NCBI GenBank assembly: GCA_902784785.1
Contig: CACZWF010000007.1
Location: forward strand, 1-47,868
DNA length: 47,868 bases
Source of the DNA: an uncultured Bacteroidia bacterium
GTDB taxonomy: Bacteria; Bacteroidota; Bacteroidia; Bacteroidales; UBA932
Direction: 5' to 3'
Part shown: one piece after another, positions 32,238-40,076 of the stretch
Position numbering within the stretch: the first letter of the stretch is position 1
How the letters are laid out: every line of letters begins with the position of its first letter
The notes under the pieces: model-generated
The model's input: only the letters and a program-made list of their open reading frames with translations
The model's database searches: none
Told to the model about the DNA's origin: nothing
Translations under genes and position numbers: made by a program

Positions 32238-35200
32238 ATGAAAAGGGCATGGCATGGTTTGCTGCTGGCGGCGCTGGTTGTAGTGGCCGCCTGCAACGGG
32301 ATGGGAGGATTGAGCGGCTATCTGGCCGACATCCAGGTCAACGAAACGACCAAGAAACTTTTTGACAAGGGTTTGAAAATGGCCCTGGACGGCGGCGACG
32401 AGACCGTCAACTTCACGGCAACGGAAAGTTGGACGATTGACATCACCTCCGGCACCAAGGCAGTCCCGTCGTGGGTGAGCGTTTCTCCTATGTCCGGTGA
32501 GGCGGGTCCTTCGAGCATCGCCATTAACGTGGAGCCCAATACCGGCGAGAAGATGCGCAGCGCGGATATTACCATCAAAGCCGGAAGCGGGAGCCGCACC
32601 CTCAAAGTCCTGCAGCCCGGTACCAAGGAGTCCCTCCCGGATGACGAGGGCGGAACCTCTGGAGGAAGCGGCAGCGATACCCCCGGTAGCGACACGCCCG
32701 GAACTGGCGACGGCGGCGGCGACTATTCCCTCTTCATCGGCCAGTGGAAAGTGACCGCGACCGACGAAAGCAATGAGACTTGGTCGTGGATTGTGACCAT
32801 CACCGACAAAGTAAAAGGCGAAAGTTTCTGGGTTCGCGAATGGGAAACTCCGATTAGAGAAGACACCTTGAAAAGTAGTTTTTGCGTCAGTCAGCGCCCC
32901 AAGACAAATGAGCCGGCTTCCGCGACCAATATCGGCCCTTCCGTTTGTACCTATTTCCTGAACAGATATGACCGCGATGTCTATCTCACCGCACGCTACG
33001 ATGGCTCCAAGCAGCGGATGGTTCTTCGTCCCCAGACCCTGATAGAGAAGATGTCAGACAAGATTTACGGTCTGCGTTTCTGCGGAAAATATATCAATGA
33101 GGGATTGCCTACCTCCGTCGATGATGAAAGCCAAGATTTGGCGGCCTTGACGCTGTCTGCGGATAGAAAAACCCTCACGGTCTCCTCCCTGGTGTCGGCG
33201 CCCGGCATGACGATCGGATATGAAGGCAACCAGGGCGCGGTCGACCGTTGGATGCAATGCAACAGCCGCTTCCCTCTGCCCTTCACGATGTCCCGCATCG
33301 GCGATGTCCCCGACCTCCCCGGAGGCGGCGGTGACAACCCCGGCAGCGGTGACAATCCAGGTTCCGGTGATGATCCGGGCAGTGGAGATAATCCAGGCTC
33401 AGGAGATGACCCCGGTTCCGGTGATGATCCCGGCTCTGGTGATAATCCGGGAGGTGAAAATCCTGGGCAAGGTGACAACCCCGGGCAGGGAGATGTCCCC
33501 GGACTCCCGACAGACAACCCCGGCGGCAATATCGACCCGCAGGAACCGCAAAAGCCGGAAGATGCCATCGAGTTTGAGGACCCGCTGGTGGAGCAGATTT
33601 GCAAGGAACATTGGGACAGCAACGGCGATGGTTGGCTGACCCCGGCCGAATTGGCCGTCCCTACGCGCCTGGAGCGCTATTTCTTCGAAACGGATATCAA
33701 ATCTTTTGATGAGTTCCAATATTTCACCGGTGTCACCACGCTGCTTGAATACGACTTCCAAGATTGCAAACAACTCGAGCGCATCACCTTCCCGGACAAC
33801 ATCGTTTGGTTTGACAATACGACCGCGCACAACTACATCGGCAACTACTACCGTTCTCCGACCTATGGCTGCGACAAACTCACCCGTATGGCCGGCAAGG
33901 GCGTGAGCGAAGACGGGCGCTATTATGTCCTGAATGGCAAGCTTATCAGCGTTGCCTACAGCGGACTGACCGCCGTCAACATTCCCGAAGGCGTAACGAG
34001 TTCGCTCGGCGGCATCCTCGCAAACGGCGTCGATTATACGGGCAAGGTAACGGTCAGTCTGCCGTCCACCCTCAACACCATTTCAGCGGGTATGTTTGCC
34101 AATACTACGCAAATCGAGAGTTTCACCATCCCCGATACGGTGCTTGACGTGGACCAAGAAGCCTTTTGGGGCGCCCTCTCCTTGAAGAGCGTAAGCGGCA
34201 CTGGACACCTTCTGCGTTTGGGCAACAGCGCTTTTGGGGCGACAAGAATCGAAGCCTTTGACTTCCCGACCGCTATCATGGCCATTCCTGCAGGCGTCTT
34301 CTCCAGCACCCCGATCCGTTCCTTTACGGTTCCGTCCTGGATCAAGCGCATTGAGCAAAGCGCTTTTGCCAATTCCGGCCTGGAAAGCATCACGTTCAAC
34401 GAGGGGCTGGAATACATCGGTGCTTATGCCTTTATGGGGTTGTCTGCGCCGGAATTGGGCTTCAACCTCCTGAAAGGAGACCTTGTCCTGCCTTCGACGC
34501 TGAAGACCATCGGCTACAGCGCTTTTGAGGGACAGAAGGACCTGACTTCCATCACCATCCAGGCTACGACGGCTCCAAACATTACCCCCGTTCCCGGTAC
34601 GACATACCAACCTTCTGACAACGGAAAGACTTTTGTCGGCACGTATCCCATCTACATCCCTTCGGAGGCGGTGAAGAGTTATCGGGAAAAAGCGGACGAG
34701 GATTATTCGCCCATCGCTTGGAAGACTTATTTCGCCCGCCTGAAACTCATCGGGGGAGCCGACCTTCCGGAACCGGCCATCGAACGCTATGTCGACATCA
34801 ACGGGACGCTCTGGTCCAGCTGGAATGTCGGCGCCACGGCGCCCGAGCAGCCGGGCGACTATTTTGCCTGGGGCGAGACCAGCACGAAGACGACCTGGGG
34901 CAACTGGGAGGATTATTTCGATTTCAACGGTTATACCCTCTATGACCATATCCTTACGATGAAAAAATATCCCGGGAGCGGTTCGAACCAGTTATCTCGT
35001 TTGGAGGAGATTGACGACGCAGCCACGGTCAACTGGGGCAGCGACTGGCGTATGCCTACCCGTGCAGAAATCGCGAACCTCTACGACCCCGTTCAGTGCA
35101 AATGGACCTTTACGACTTACAAAGACCAACCTGGCTACAAGGTGGAGAGCCGCACCAGCGGCAACTGGATTTTCCTGCCCGTGAGCGGATACTATCAGAC

Positions 35201-35366
35201 CAGCGGAAACTGGACCGACAATATGAGCATCTACTGGTCGGCGGATCTGGAGTCCGGGAATGATTCCCGCGCTTTGATGCTGCAAGTGGGTCGCAACGAC
35301 GGCGGCTACAACTACAACTACATTGAACGCATCTGCGGCGGCTTCATCCGTCCCGTCCACAAGTAA
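32238..35366 (+). CDS. Large modular surface lipoprotein: BACON, Gly/Pro linker, EF-hand-like loop, BspA-type LRR, FISUMP-like C-terminus
   Basis: The product has 1042 residues from the ATG at 32238; a TTG at 32187 is rejected because it lies in the promoter. Order: lipoprotein signal ending VVAACNG (Cys19). A BACON-like domain spans about 33-127 (SWTIDITSG, PSWVSVSPMSGEAG). A Gly/Ser/Asp/Pro linker runs to about 160, then an unrecognised beta-rich domain (163-360). A long repeat linker of D-N/D-P-G-S-G units covers 363-430. An EF-hand-like loop DSNGDGWLTPAEL lies near 460. LRR_5/BspA-type repeats span about 500-800 (LPSTLNTISAGMFANTTQ and similar). The C-terminal FISUMP-like domain (851-1042) includes WRMPTRAEIANLYD. 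It is probably an adhesin or glycan-binding surface protein. Confidence 0.88.
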   Translation: MKRAWHGLLLAALVVVAACNGMGGLSGYLADIQVNETTKKLFDKGLKMALDGGDETVNFTATESWTIDITSGTKAVPSWVSVSPMSGEAGPSSIAINVEPNTGEKMRSADITIKAGSGSRTLKVLQPGTKESLPDDEGGTSGGSGSDTPGSDTPGTGDGGGDYSLFIGQWKVTATDESNETWSWIVTITDKVKGESFWVREWETPIREDTLKSSFCVSQRPKTNEPASATNIGPSVCTYFLNRYDRDVYLTARYDGSKQRMVLRPQTLIEKMSDKIYGLRFCGKYINEGLPTSVDDESQDLAALTLSADRKTLTVSSLVSAPGMTIGYEGNQGAVDRWMQCNSRFPLPFTMSRIGDVPDLPGGGGDNPGSGDNPGSGDDPGSGDNPGSGDDPGSGDDPGSGDNPGGENPGQGDNPGQGDVPGLPTDNPGGNIDPQEPQKPEDAIEFEDPLVEQICKEHWDSNGDGWLTPAELAVPTRLERYFFETDIKSFDEFQYFTGVTTLLEYDFQDCKQLERITFPDNIVWFDNTTAHNYIGNYYRSPTYGCDKLTRMAGKGVSEDGRYYVLNGKLISVAYSGLTAVNIPEGVTSSLGGILANGVDYTGKVTVSLPSTLNTISAGMFANTTQIESFTIPDTVLDVDQEAFWGALSLKSVSGTGHLLRLGNSAFGATRIEAFDFPTAIMAIPAGVFSSTPIRSFTVPSWIKRIEQSAFANSGLESITFNEGLEYIGAYAFMGLSAPELGFNLLKGDLVLPSTLKTIGYSAFEGQKDLTSITIQATTAPNITPVPGTTYQPSDNGKTFVGTYPIYIPSEAVKSYREKADEDYSPIAWKTYFARLKLIGGADLPEPAIERYVDINGTLWSSWNVGATAPEQPGDYFAWGETSTKTTWGNWEDYFDFNGYTLYDHILTMKKYPGSGSNQLSRLEEIDDAATVNWGSDWRMPTRAEIANLYDPVQCKWTFTTYKDQPGYKVESRTSGNWIFLPVSGYYQTSGNWTDNMSIYWSADLESGNDSRALMLQVGRNDGGYNYNYIERICGGFIRPVHK
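33330..33510 (+). repeat. In-gene 18-bp repeats encoding the D-N/D-P-G-S-G linker
   Basis: About ten near-identical units of the form GGTGACAACCCCGGCAGC encode a flexible acidic linker. Silent third-position differences separate the copies. Such arrays can change in copy number by slippage or recombination and so vary linker length. Confidence 0.85.
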
Positions 35367-35378
35367 GCAGCCATTAAC

Positions 35379-35450
35379 TCGCAAAATTTGCGAATTAATT
35401 TTGATTTTTATTCGCAAAAAACTACCTTTGCTGCGAATTAATAATCGCAG
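35379..35450 (+). promoter_or_regulatory. Fic gene promoter with palindromic operator-like motifs
   Basis: A promoter is formed by TTG at 35401-35403 and TACCTTTG at 35423-35430 (19 nt apart). Three related motifs surround it: the palindrome TCGCAAAATTTGCGA (35379-35393) just upstream of -33; TTCGCAAA (35411-35418) between -33 and -7; and CTGCGA/TCGCAG (35431-35436 and 35445-35450) after -7. The recurring TCGCAAA/TTTGCGA word suggests a repressor site, plausibly for the Fic protein's own C-terminal winged helix. Confidence 0.6.
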
Positions 35451-35455
35451 AGCCG

Positions 35456-36751
35456 ATGTGGATATATGAAAGATACGACTGGATGCACTTTGACTGGGAA
35501 AAAGACAGGATAGCCGTGCTTGCTGAAAATGTCAGCGCGAAGATTGGCTTTCTGCACGGGCGAGTCGCATCTTTGGCGGAAGACGACAGATCTGGAGCTT
35601 CCGTGGAAATCTTGACGCAAGATATCGTGTCCTCCTTTCGAATAGAAGGCATCAATCTCAACACGGAGGATGTACGCTCTTCAATCGTCCGCCAACTGGG
35701 CGTCACCCATATCCAAACGAACGGCAACTCCTCTCATTTCATGGAGGGTGTAGTTGATATGATGCTTGACGCAACACGCAATTATCACATCCCGCTTGAC
35801 AAAGAACGCCTCTTCGGATGGCACTGCGCATTGTTTCCCACTGGTCGAAGAGGCTCTTATCCCACTACCGTCGGCGATTATAGAAAAGACGATGTGCAAG
35901 TAATATCCGGCTCCATGGGACGTGAGAAGGTCCATTTTATGGCACCTCCCGCTTCTGATGTAAATGACTATATGGAAGAATTTATGTACTGGTTCAATAA
36001 CGAATCAGGAATTTCCAGCATCATCAAGTCTGCCATATCTCATCTTATTTTCGTGAGCATTCATCCTTTTGACGACGGCAACGGCCGCATAGGACGGGCT
36101 ATCGCAGATATGGCGTTGGCTGGCATTGACTGTGGCAGAGGGCGTTTCTTCAGTATGTCCAGAGAAATAGAAAAGGAGAAGAAAGACTATTATGCCATTT
36201 TGGAGAAAACGCAAAGGTTCTGTTATAACGGCGATATCAGCGGCTGGCTGGAATGGTATATCGGATGTCTGGGAAGGGCCATTGACGATTCATTGGCTAC
36301 TTTGAGTGGAATTTTGAACAAATCATTGTTCTGGCGCGAATTTTCTGAAATGAAGTTTTCAGACAGGCAGAGGAAGGTGCTGAATATTTTTCTGGACGGG
36401 AAAGAAGCAAAACTCACCGCTCAAAACTGGGCGAGACTTGGCGCGGTATCGCTTGATACGGCCTTGAGAGATATTGCTGATTTGGTCGAAAAGGGCATAC
36501 TTTCACCCTATTCCGGACACGCACGCAAAATTGAATACGCCATCAATTATGTAAAAACGGACGAGTTTTTGCGTCATTTTGAAAATATCCAGATTGAAGA
36601 TGGGGAAGGCGCTCATTATCTGTCAGCGATGTACGACGGAACGACTGTACGGGAAAGAATATCCGGCCTGGACTACGAGCGATTTGTTTCAGGCATCATG
36701 ACGACAGCGGACTTGGTTCATAAATATATGGCTTATCTTTCCGCGATGTAA
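35456..36751 (+). CDS. Fic-domain AMPylase-type protein with inhibitory helix and winged-helix C-terminus
   Basis: The product has 431 residues. The N-terminal part (YDWMHFDWEKD) matches the DUF4172-type start of many Bacteroidota Fic proteins. The inhibitory motif (S/T)xxxE(G/N) is present as SFRIEG near residues 59-64, so the protein is auto-inhibited from its own N-terminal side (class II). The catalytic loop HPFDDGNGRIGR is intact near residue 202. A winged-helix-like domain follows near 310-360 (LTAQNWARLGAVSLDTALRDIADL). Fic enzymes transfer AMP or similar groups to target proteins. No separate antitoxin gene is adjacent. The promoter holds palindromes that the C-terminal domain could bind. 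Targets are unknown. Confidence 0.92.
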   Translation: MWIYERYDWMHFDWEKDRIAVLAENVSAKIGFLHGRVASLAEDDRSGASVEILTQDIVSSFRIEGINLNTEDVRSSIVRQLGVTHIQTNGNSSHFMEGVVDMMLDATRNYHIPLDKERLFGWHCALFPTGRRGSYPTTVGDYRKDDVQVISGSMGREKVHFMAPPASDVNDYMEEFMYWFNNESGISSIIKSAISHLIFVSIHPFDDGNGRIGRAIADMALAGIDCGRGRFFSMSREIEKEKKDYYAILEKTQRFCYNGDISGWLEWYIGCLGRAIDDSLATLSGILNKSLFWREFSEMKFSDRQRKVLNIFLDGKEAKLTAQNWARLGAVSLDTALRDIADLVEKGILSPYSGHARKIEYAINYVKTDEFLRHFENIQIEDGEGAHYLSAMYDGTTVRERISGLDYERFVSGIMTTADLVHKYMAYLSAM

Positions 36752-36755
36752 GGGG

Positions 36756-36960
36756 CCTCGGAAAAGCAAACTTCTTTTGCTTTTCTCTCGGCTTATTCGT
36801 AAATTCCGGCTGACGCCGGGTTTTACTCCCGCCTCGGAAAAGCAACTTCTTTTGCTTTTCTCTCGGCTTATTCGTAAATTCCGGCTGACGCCGGGTTTTA
36901 CTCCCGCCTCGGAAAACCAAATCTTGATTTGCTTTTCTCTCGGCTTATTCGTAAATTCGC
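36756..36960 (+). repeat. Three tandem 75-76 bp repeats between fic and purA
   Basis: Units start at 36756, 36832 and 36907; the last is truncated near 36960. Each contains a long hairpin with arms GAAAAGCAA and TTGCTTTTC and, in the first two, a second hairpin CCGGCTGACGCCGG. The third unit has changed both arms of the first hairpin (CAAATC/GATTTG), keeping the pairing except for one C-C mismatch. Each unit also contains a TTTG, 20 nt, TAAATTC(C/G) arrangement that resembles a Bacteroidota promoter. The units translate as a repeated peptide in two frames, but this is fortuitous. Confidence 0.88.
36928..36959 (+). promoter_or_regulatory. Promoter for purA inside the third repeat
   Basis: TTTG at 36928-36931 and TAAATTCG at 36952-36959 are 20 nt apart; the -7 is one base from consensus. 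The purA ATG follows 27 bp later. The two earlier repeats have TAAATTCC at the same place, a weaker match. Confidence 0.55.
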
Positions 36961-36986
36961 AGGTTGTTCTAAAACCAATAATAATT

Positions 36987-38255
36987 ATGAGCAAAGTAGA
37001 TGTGGTTCTTGGTCTCCAGTGGGGAGATGAAGGCAAAGGAAAGGTGGTCGATGTGCTGACCCCGGATTACAAAGTGATTGCACGTTTCCAGGGCGGTCCC
37101 AATGCGGGCCACTCCCTCCGTTTCGACGGACAAGGATTCGTTCTCCATACCGTTCCCTCGGGGATTTTCCGCCAGGGTTCCATCAATATCATCGGCAACG
37201 GCGTGGTCATCGACCCCGTCATCCTGATGGACGAGATTCGTGACATCGAGGCCAAGGCCGGCGACATTTCCAAGAAATTGCTGATTGCCAAGCGCGCCCA
37301 ACTCATCCTCCCGTCCCACCGTATGTTGGACGCGGCCAGCGAGGCGGCCAAGGGAAAAGCCAAGATCGGTTCCACCCTCAAGGGTATCGGTCCGGCCTAT
37401 ATGGACAAGACCGGCCGCAACGGCCTGCGTGTGGGCGACATTCTTTCCCCGGATTTCAAAGCAAAATACGAGGCTCTCAAGTCCAAACATTGCGGGATGC
37501 TCTCGCTCTACCCGGACTTCATTTTCGACCTCGCCGAGTACGAGCAGAAATGGTTGGCCGCCGTGGAGCAACTCAAACGTTTCGAGTTCATCGAGAACGA
37601 GGTGACGGTGAACCAGTATCTCCGCGACGATGTGAAAATCCTCGCCGAAGGCGCCCAGGGCTCTTTGCTCGACATTGATTTCGGCACCTATCCGTTCGTC
37701 ACTTCTTCCAACACGATGGCGGCGGGCGTCTGCACCGGTCTGGGTATCGCCCCTTCGAAAGTCGGCAAGGTGTTCGGTATCTTCAAAGCTTATTGCACCC
37801 GCGTGGGCAGCGGTCCTTTCCCCACCGAATTGTTCGATGAGACGGGCGAGCGCCTGCGTCAGATCGGCCACGAGTTCGGCGCCACCACGGGCCGTCCCCG
37901 TCGCTGCGGCTGGCTCGATATGGTCGCCCTCAAATACGCCGTGATGATGAACGGCGTGACCGAATTGATTATGATGAAGTCCGATGTGCTGGATGATTTC
38001 GACACCATCCGCGTGGCTATTTCCTACAAGCAGAACGGCCGGGAAATCGATTGGTTCCCTTACGACGGCGCCGAGAATGTCGAGCCCGTCTATCAGGATT
38101 TCAAGGGCTGGAAAACCAGCCTGTGCGACATCCGCACATACGAGGCGCTGCCCCAGGCTTTCAAAGAGTATGTCGCTTTCATTGAACAAGAGTGCGGCGT
38201 TCCCGTGCGTGTCATTTCCGTCGGTCCCGACCGAGAGGCCGTCATTATGCGCTAG
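36987..38255 (+). CDS. purA: Adenylosuccinate synthetase PurA
   Basis: The product has 422 residues, a normal length. PurA joins IMP and aspartate with GTP to give adenylosuccinate, the first committed step to AMP. Visible motifs are VVLGLQWGDEGKGKVVD (GTP and Mg site with the catalytic Asp) and GGPNAGHSL (catalytic His), then GPAYMDKTGRNGLRV, EGAQGSLLDIDFGTYPFVTSSN and TTGRPRRCGWLD. The open frame extends upstream through the tandem repeats to 36777, but family similarity starts exactly at MSKVDVVLG, so the ATG at 36987 is the start. Confidence 0.97.
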   Translation: MSKVDVVLGLQWGDEGKGKVVDVLTPDYKVIARFQGGPNAGHSLRFDGQGFVLHTVPSGIFRQGSINIIGNGVVIDPVILMDEIRDIEAKAGDISKKLLIAKRAQLILPSHRMLDAASEAAKGKAKIGSTLKGIGPAYMDKTGRNGLRVGDILSPDFKAKYEALKSKHCGMLSLYPDFIFDLAEYEQKWLAAVEQLKRFEFIENEVTVNQYLRDDVKILAEGAQGSLLDIDFGTYPFVTSSNTMAAGVCTGLGIAPSKVGKVFGIFKAYCTRVGSGPFPTELFDETGERLRQIGHEFGATTGRPRRCGWLDMVALKYAVMMNGVTELIMMKSDVLDDFDTIRVAISYKQNGREIDWFPYDGAENVEPVYQDFKGWKTSLCDIRTYEALPQAFKEYVAFIEQECGVPVRVISVGPDREAVIMR

Positions 38256-38298
38256 CGTCTAAACGCAGCATCATTTGCATCACGGCCCGTCCCCGCGT

Positions 38299-39423
38299 AT
38301 GTTCTGGTACAGCGTTATATGCGTCTTGCCCTTTACGGTCTGTCTGATCTGGACGGTCATCTTTTTGCTGGACGGACGCAAGGGGTGGACGGCGGACCGG
38401 CGAATGTTATGCCTATTTACGGCCGTCAGTACGCTTCTATATTTGGGACACGCCGTCCACTTTTTGGACGCACCTCCCGCTTTTTCTTTGATCGATGTCT
38501 TGTATGCCGGCGTAAACTTGGCCGTCTATCCCTTGTTCTTCCTCTATTTGAAAACGGTGGCGGATGTGAAGGGGGTGGCTCGCCGGGACTGGCTGTTGCT
38601 GTTGCCCGCCGCGTTTGTTTTTCTTTTTGCGCTGATTGTTTACTTGAACGGTGGCTGTGAGTCGGCGGTCAAAAGCGTGTTCCTGTGCAATAAAATTTTC
38701 TTCCCGCTGACCGTGCTTTACACGCTGGTCGCGGGTCAGATACTGCTGCGTAAATACAACAAGTCGATTCGGAATTTCTATGCCGAAACGGAGAAAAAGA
38801 CGCTGGAAGACTTGTCGGTGCTGCTTTTGTTGTTCGTCATCACTTCCTTGCTTTCGACGGTGGTGAGCATTATCGGTCGGGACGCGTTTGCCGGCCGTTT
38901 CCCGCTGGCCATCCCGTCGCTCCTTTTCAGCGCCCTGCTATTTTCCGTGTGTTATGTCGCCTCCCGGCTTCCTTTCACCGCGCAGGATATGATGCGGGAT
39001 TTGGGGTTGGAGTCGGATAAAGAGATAGAGGAACCGGCGGTGGAAAAGCCGCAGGAAGATGCGTCGGCCAGCCCGGAAGGTCTTCACGCGGAGTTGATGC
39101 AGCGTTTGGACGCGATGGTCCGTGAAAAAAAATTGTACAAAAAACAAGGATTGAAAATCACGGATTTGGCGGCTTTGGCCGGGACCAACCGCACCTATGT
39201 TTCCAACGCCATCAACCAGCAGTTGGGACTTACTTTTTCTGAATATATCAACCGCCTGCGTGTCGAGGAAGCCAAACGGCTGATTCGGGAATCGGACGGA
39301 AAAATGGTGATGGTCGCAGTGGCAGAGGAGTCAGGCTTTATCGGAGAAGCATCCTTCTACCGTCATTTCCGCCAATTGGAGGGGATGACCCCGATGGAAT
39401 GGTGGCAATCAATCGAACAATAA
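38299..39423 (+). CDS. Membrane-anchored AraC-family transcription regulator
   Basis: The product has 374 residues from the ATG at 38299 (a TTG at 38275 is less likely). The first 235 residues contain about six or seven hydrophobic membrane segments (MFWYSVICVLPFTVC, WLLLLPAAFVFLFALIVYLN, DLSVLLLLFVITSLLSTVVSII). An acidic linker follows, then the AraC DNA-binding domain: LKITDLAALAGTNRTYVSNAIN for the first helix-turn-helix, and VAVAEESGFIGEASFYRHFRQLEGMTP for the second. The membrane part probably senses a signal in the envelope. The CBM9-like gene starts 1 bp after its stop and GH3 follows, so it probably controls these glycan genes or shares their transcript. Confidence 0.92.
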   Translation: MFWYSVICVLPFTVCLIWTVIFLLDGRKGWTADRRMLCLFTAVSTLLYLGHAVHFLDAPPAFSLIDVLYAGVNLAVYPLFFLYLKTVADVKGVARRDWLLLLPAAFVFLFALIVYLNGGCESAVKSVFLCNKIFFPLTVLYTLVAGQILLRKYNKSIRNFYAETEKKTLEDLSVLLLLFVITSLLSTVVSIIGRDAFAGRFPLAIPSLLFSALLFSVCYVASRLPFTAQDMMRDLGLESDKEIEEPAVEKPQEDASASPEGLHAELMQRLDAMVREKKLYKKQGLKITDLAALAGTNRTYVSNAINQQLGLTFSEYINRLRVEEAKRLIRESDGKMVMVAVAEESGFIGEASFYRHFRQLEGMTPMEWWQSIEQ

Positions 39424-39424
39424 T

Positions 39425-40075
39425 ATGGGAAAGACGCTTGCTATTCCCCTTCTGACCGGGGGTGATTGGGAAAAGGTGCTTCTGGAGCAAGGAATGCCCT
39501 TTTCTGTTTCGGAAGTCAACTGGCTGGAGGCATTTCCGACAGCTCCTTCCTGTCAGGGGAAAATCGGCCGGACCGAAGAGGCGTTGGCCATTCATTGGGC
39601 GGTCAGCGGGCCGGATTTGCGTGTGCAAAACTTGCAGGATGGCGGCCGCATCTGGGAAGACAGTTGTTGTGAACTGTTTATCCAATTGCCCCCTGCATCG
39701 GAAGATGCATCCCAGACTCCGGATTATGTCAATATAGAGGTCAATGCGGCCGGCATTTTGCTGGCGGCTTGCGGACCTGATCGTCACGCCCGACGTCCCC
39801 TGTCGCCCGAATTGCTCTCACAAATCATCCGGGTGGCCGATGTCCAGGGGCCTTGCCATGAAGTCGGCGGCCGGTGGGATTGGACGCTGAGTTTACTGAT
39901 TCCCTACACTGTGCTTGGCCTGGACGCGAAGAATCTTCCCGCGCAACTGAAAGGCAACATTTATAAGTGCGGTGATGAGACGGCTCACCCCCATTTTTTG
40001 AGTTGGTCGCCCGTTGGAACACCCCAACCCGATTTTCATCGCCCTGAATTTTTTGGAACATTTATTATTCAATAA
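39425..40075 (+). CDS. Carbohydrate-binding family 9-like protein
   Basis: The product has 216 residues and no signal peptide. The pattern GGRIWEDSCCELFIQLPPA followed by YVNIEVNAAGILLAACG is typical of CBM9-like proteins, where a W-x-D-S-x-x-E-x-F core lines the sugar site. C-terminal strands end FFGTFIIQ. It lies 1 bp after the AraC regulator and 1 bp before the GH3 ATG, so the three form a tight operon. Without a signal peptide it may act in the cytoplasm, which is odd for a glycan-binding module. Confidence 0.8.
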   Translation: MGKTLAIPLLTGGDWEKVLLEQGMPFSVSEVNWLEAFPTAPSCQGKIGRTEEALAIHWAVSGPDLRVQNLQDGGRIWEDSCCELFIQLPPASEDASQTPDYVNIEVNAAGILLAACGPDRHARRPLSPELLSQIIRVADVQGPCHEVGGRWDWTLSLLIPYTVLGLDAKNLPAQLKGNIYKCGDETAHPHFLSWSPVGTPQPDFHRPEFFGTFIIQ

Positions 40076-40076
40076 T

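Noticed and set aside
29941-36960. Insertion sequence or prophage in the accessory stretch
   Set aside because: No transposase, integrase, terminal inverted repeats or phage structural genes are visible.
36777-36986. N-terminal extension of PurA through the tandem repeats
   Set aside because: The extension is a translated repeat, and PurA similarity starts exactly at the ATG at 36987.
36689-37036. Minus-strand repeat peptide frame across the fic-purA spacer
   Set aside because: It is the reverse translation of the same DNA repeats, overlaps both neighbouring genes and lacks a promoter.
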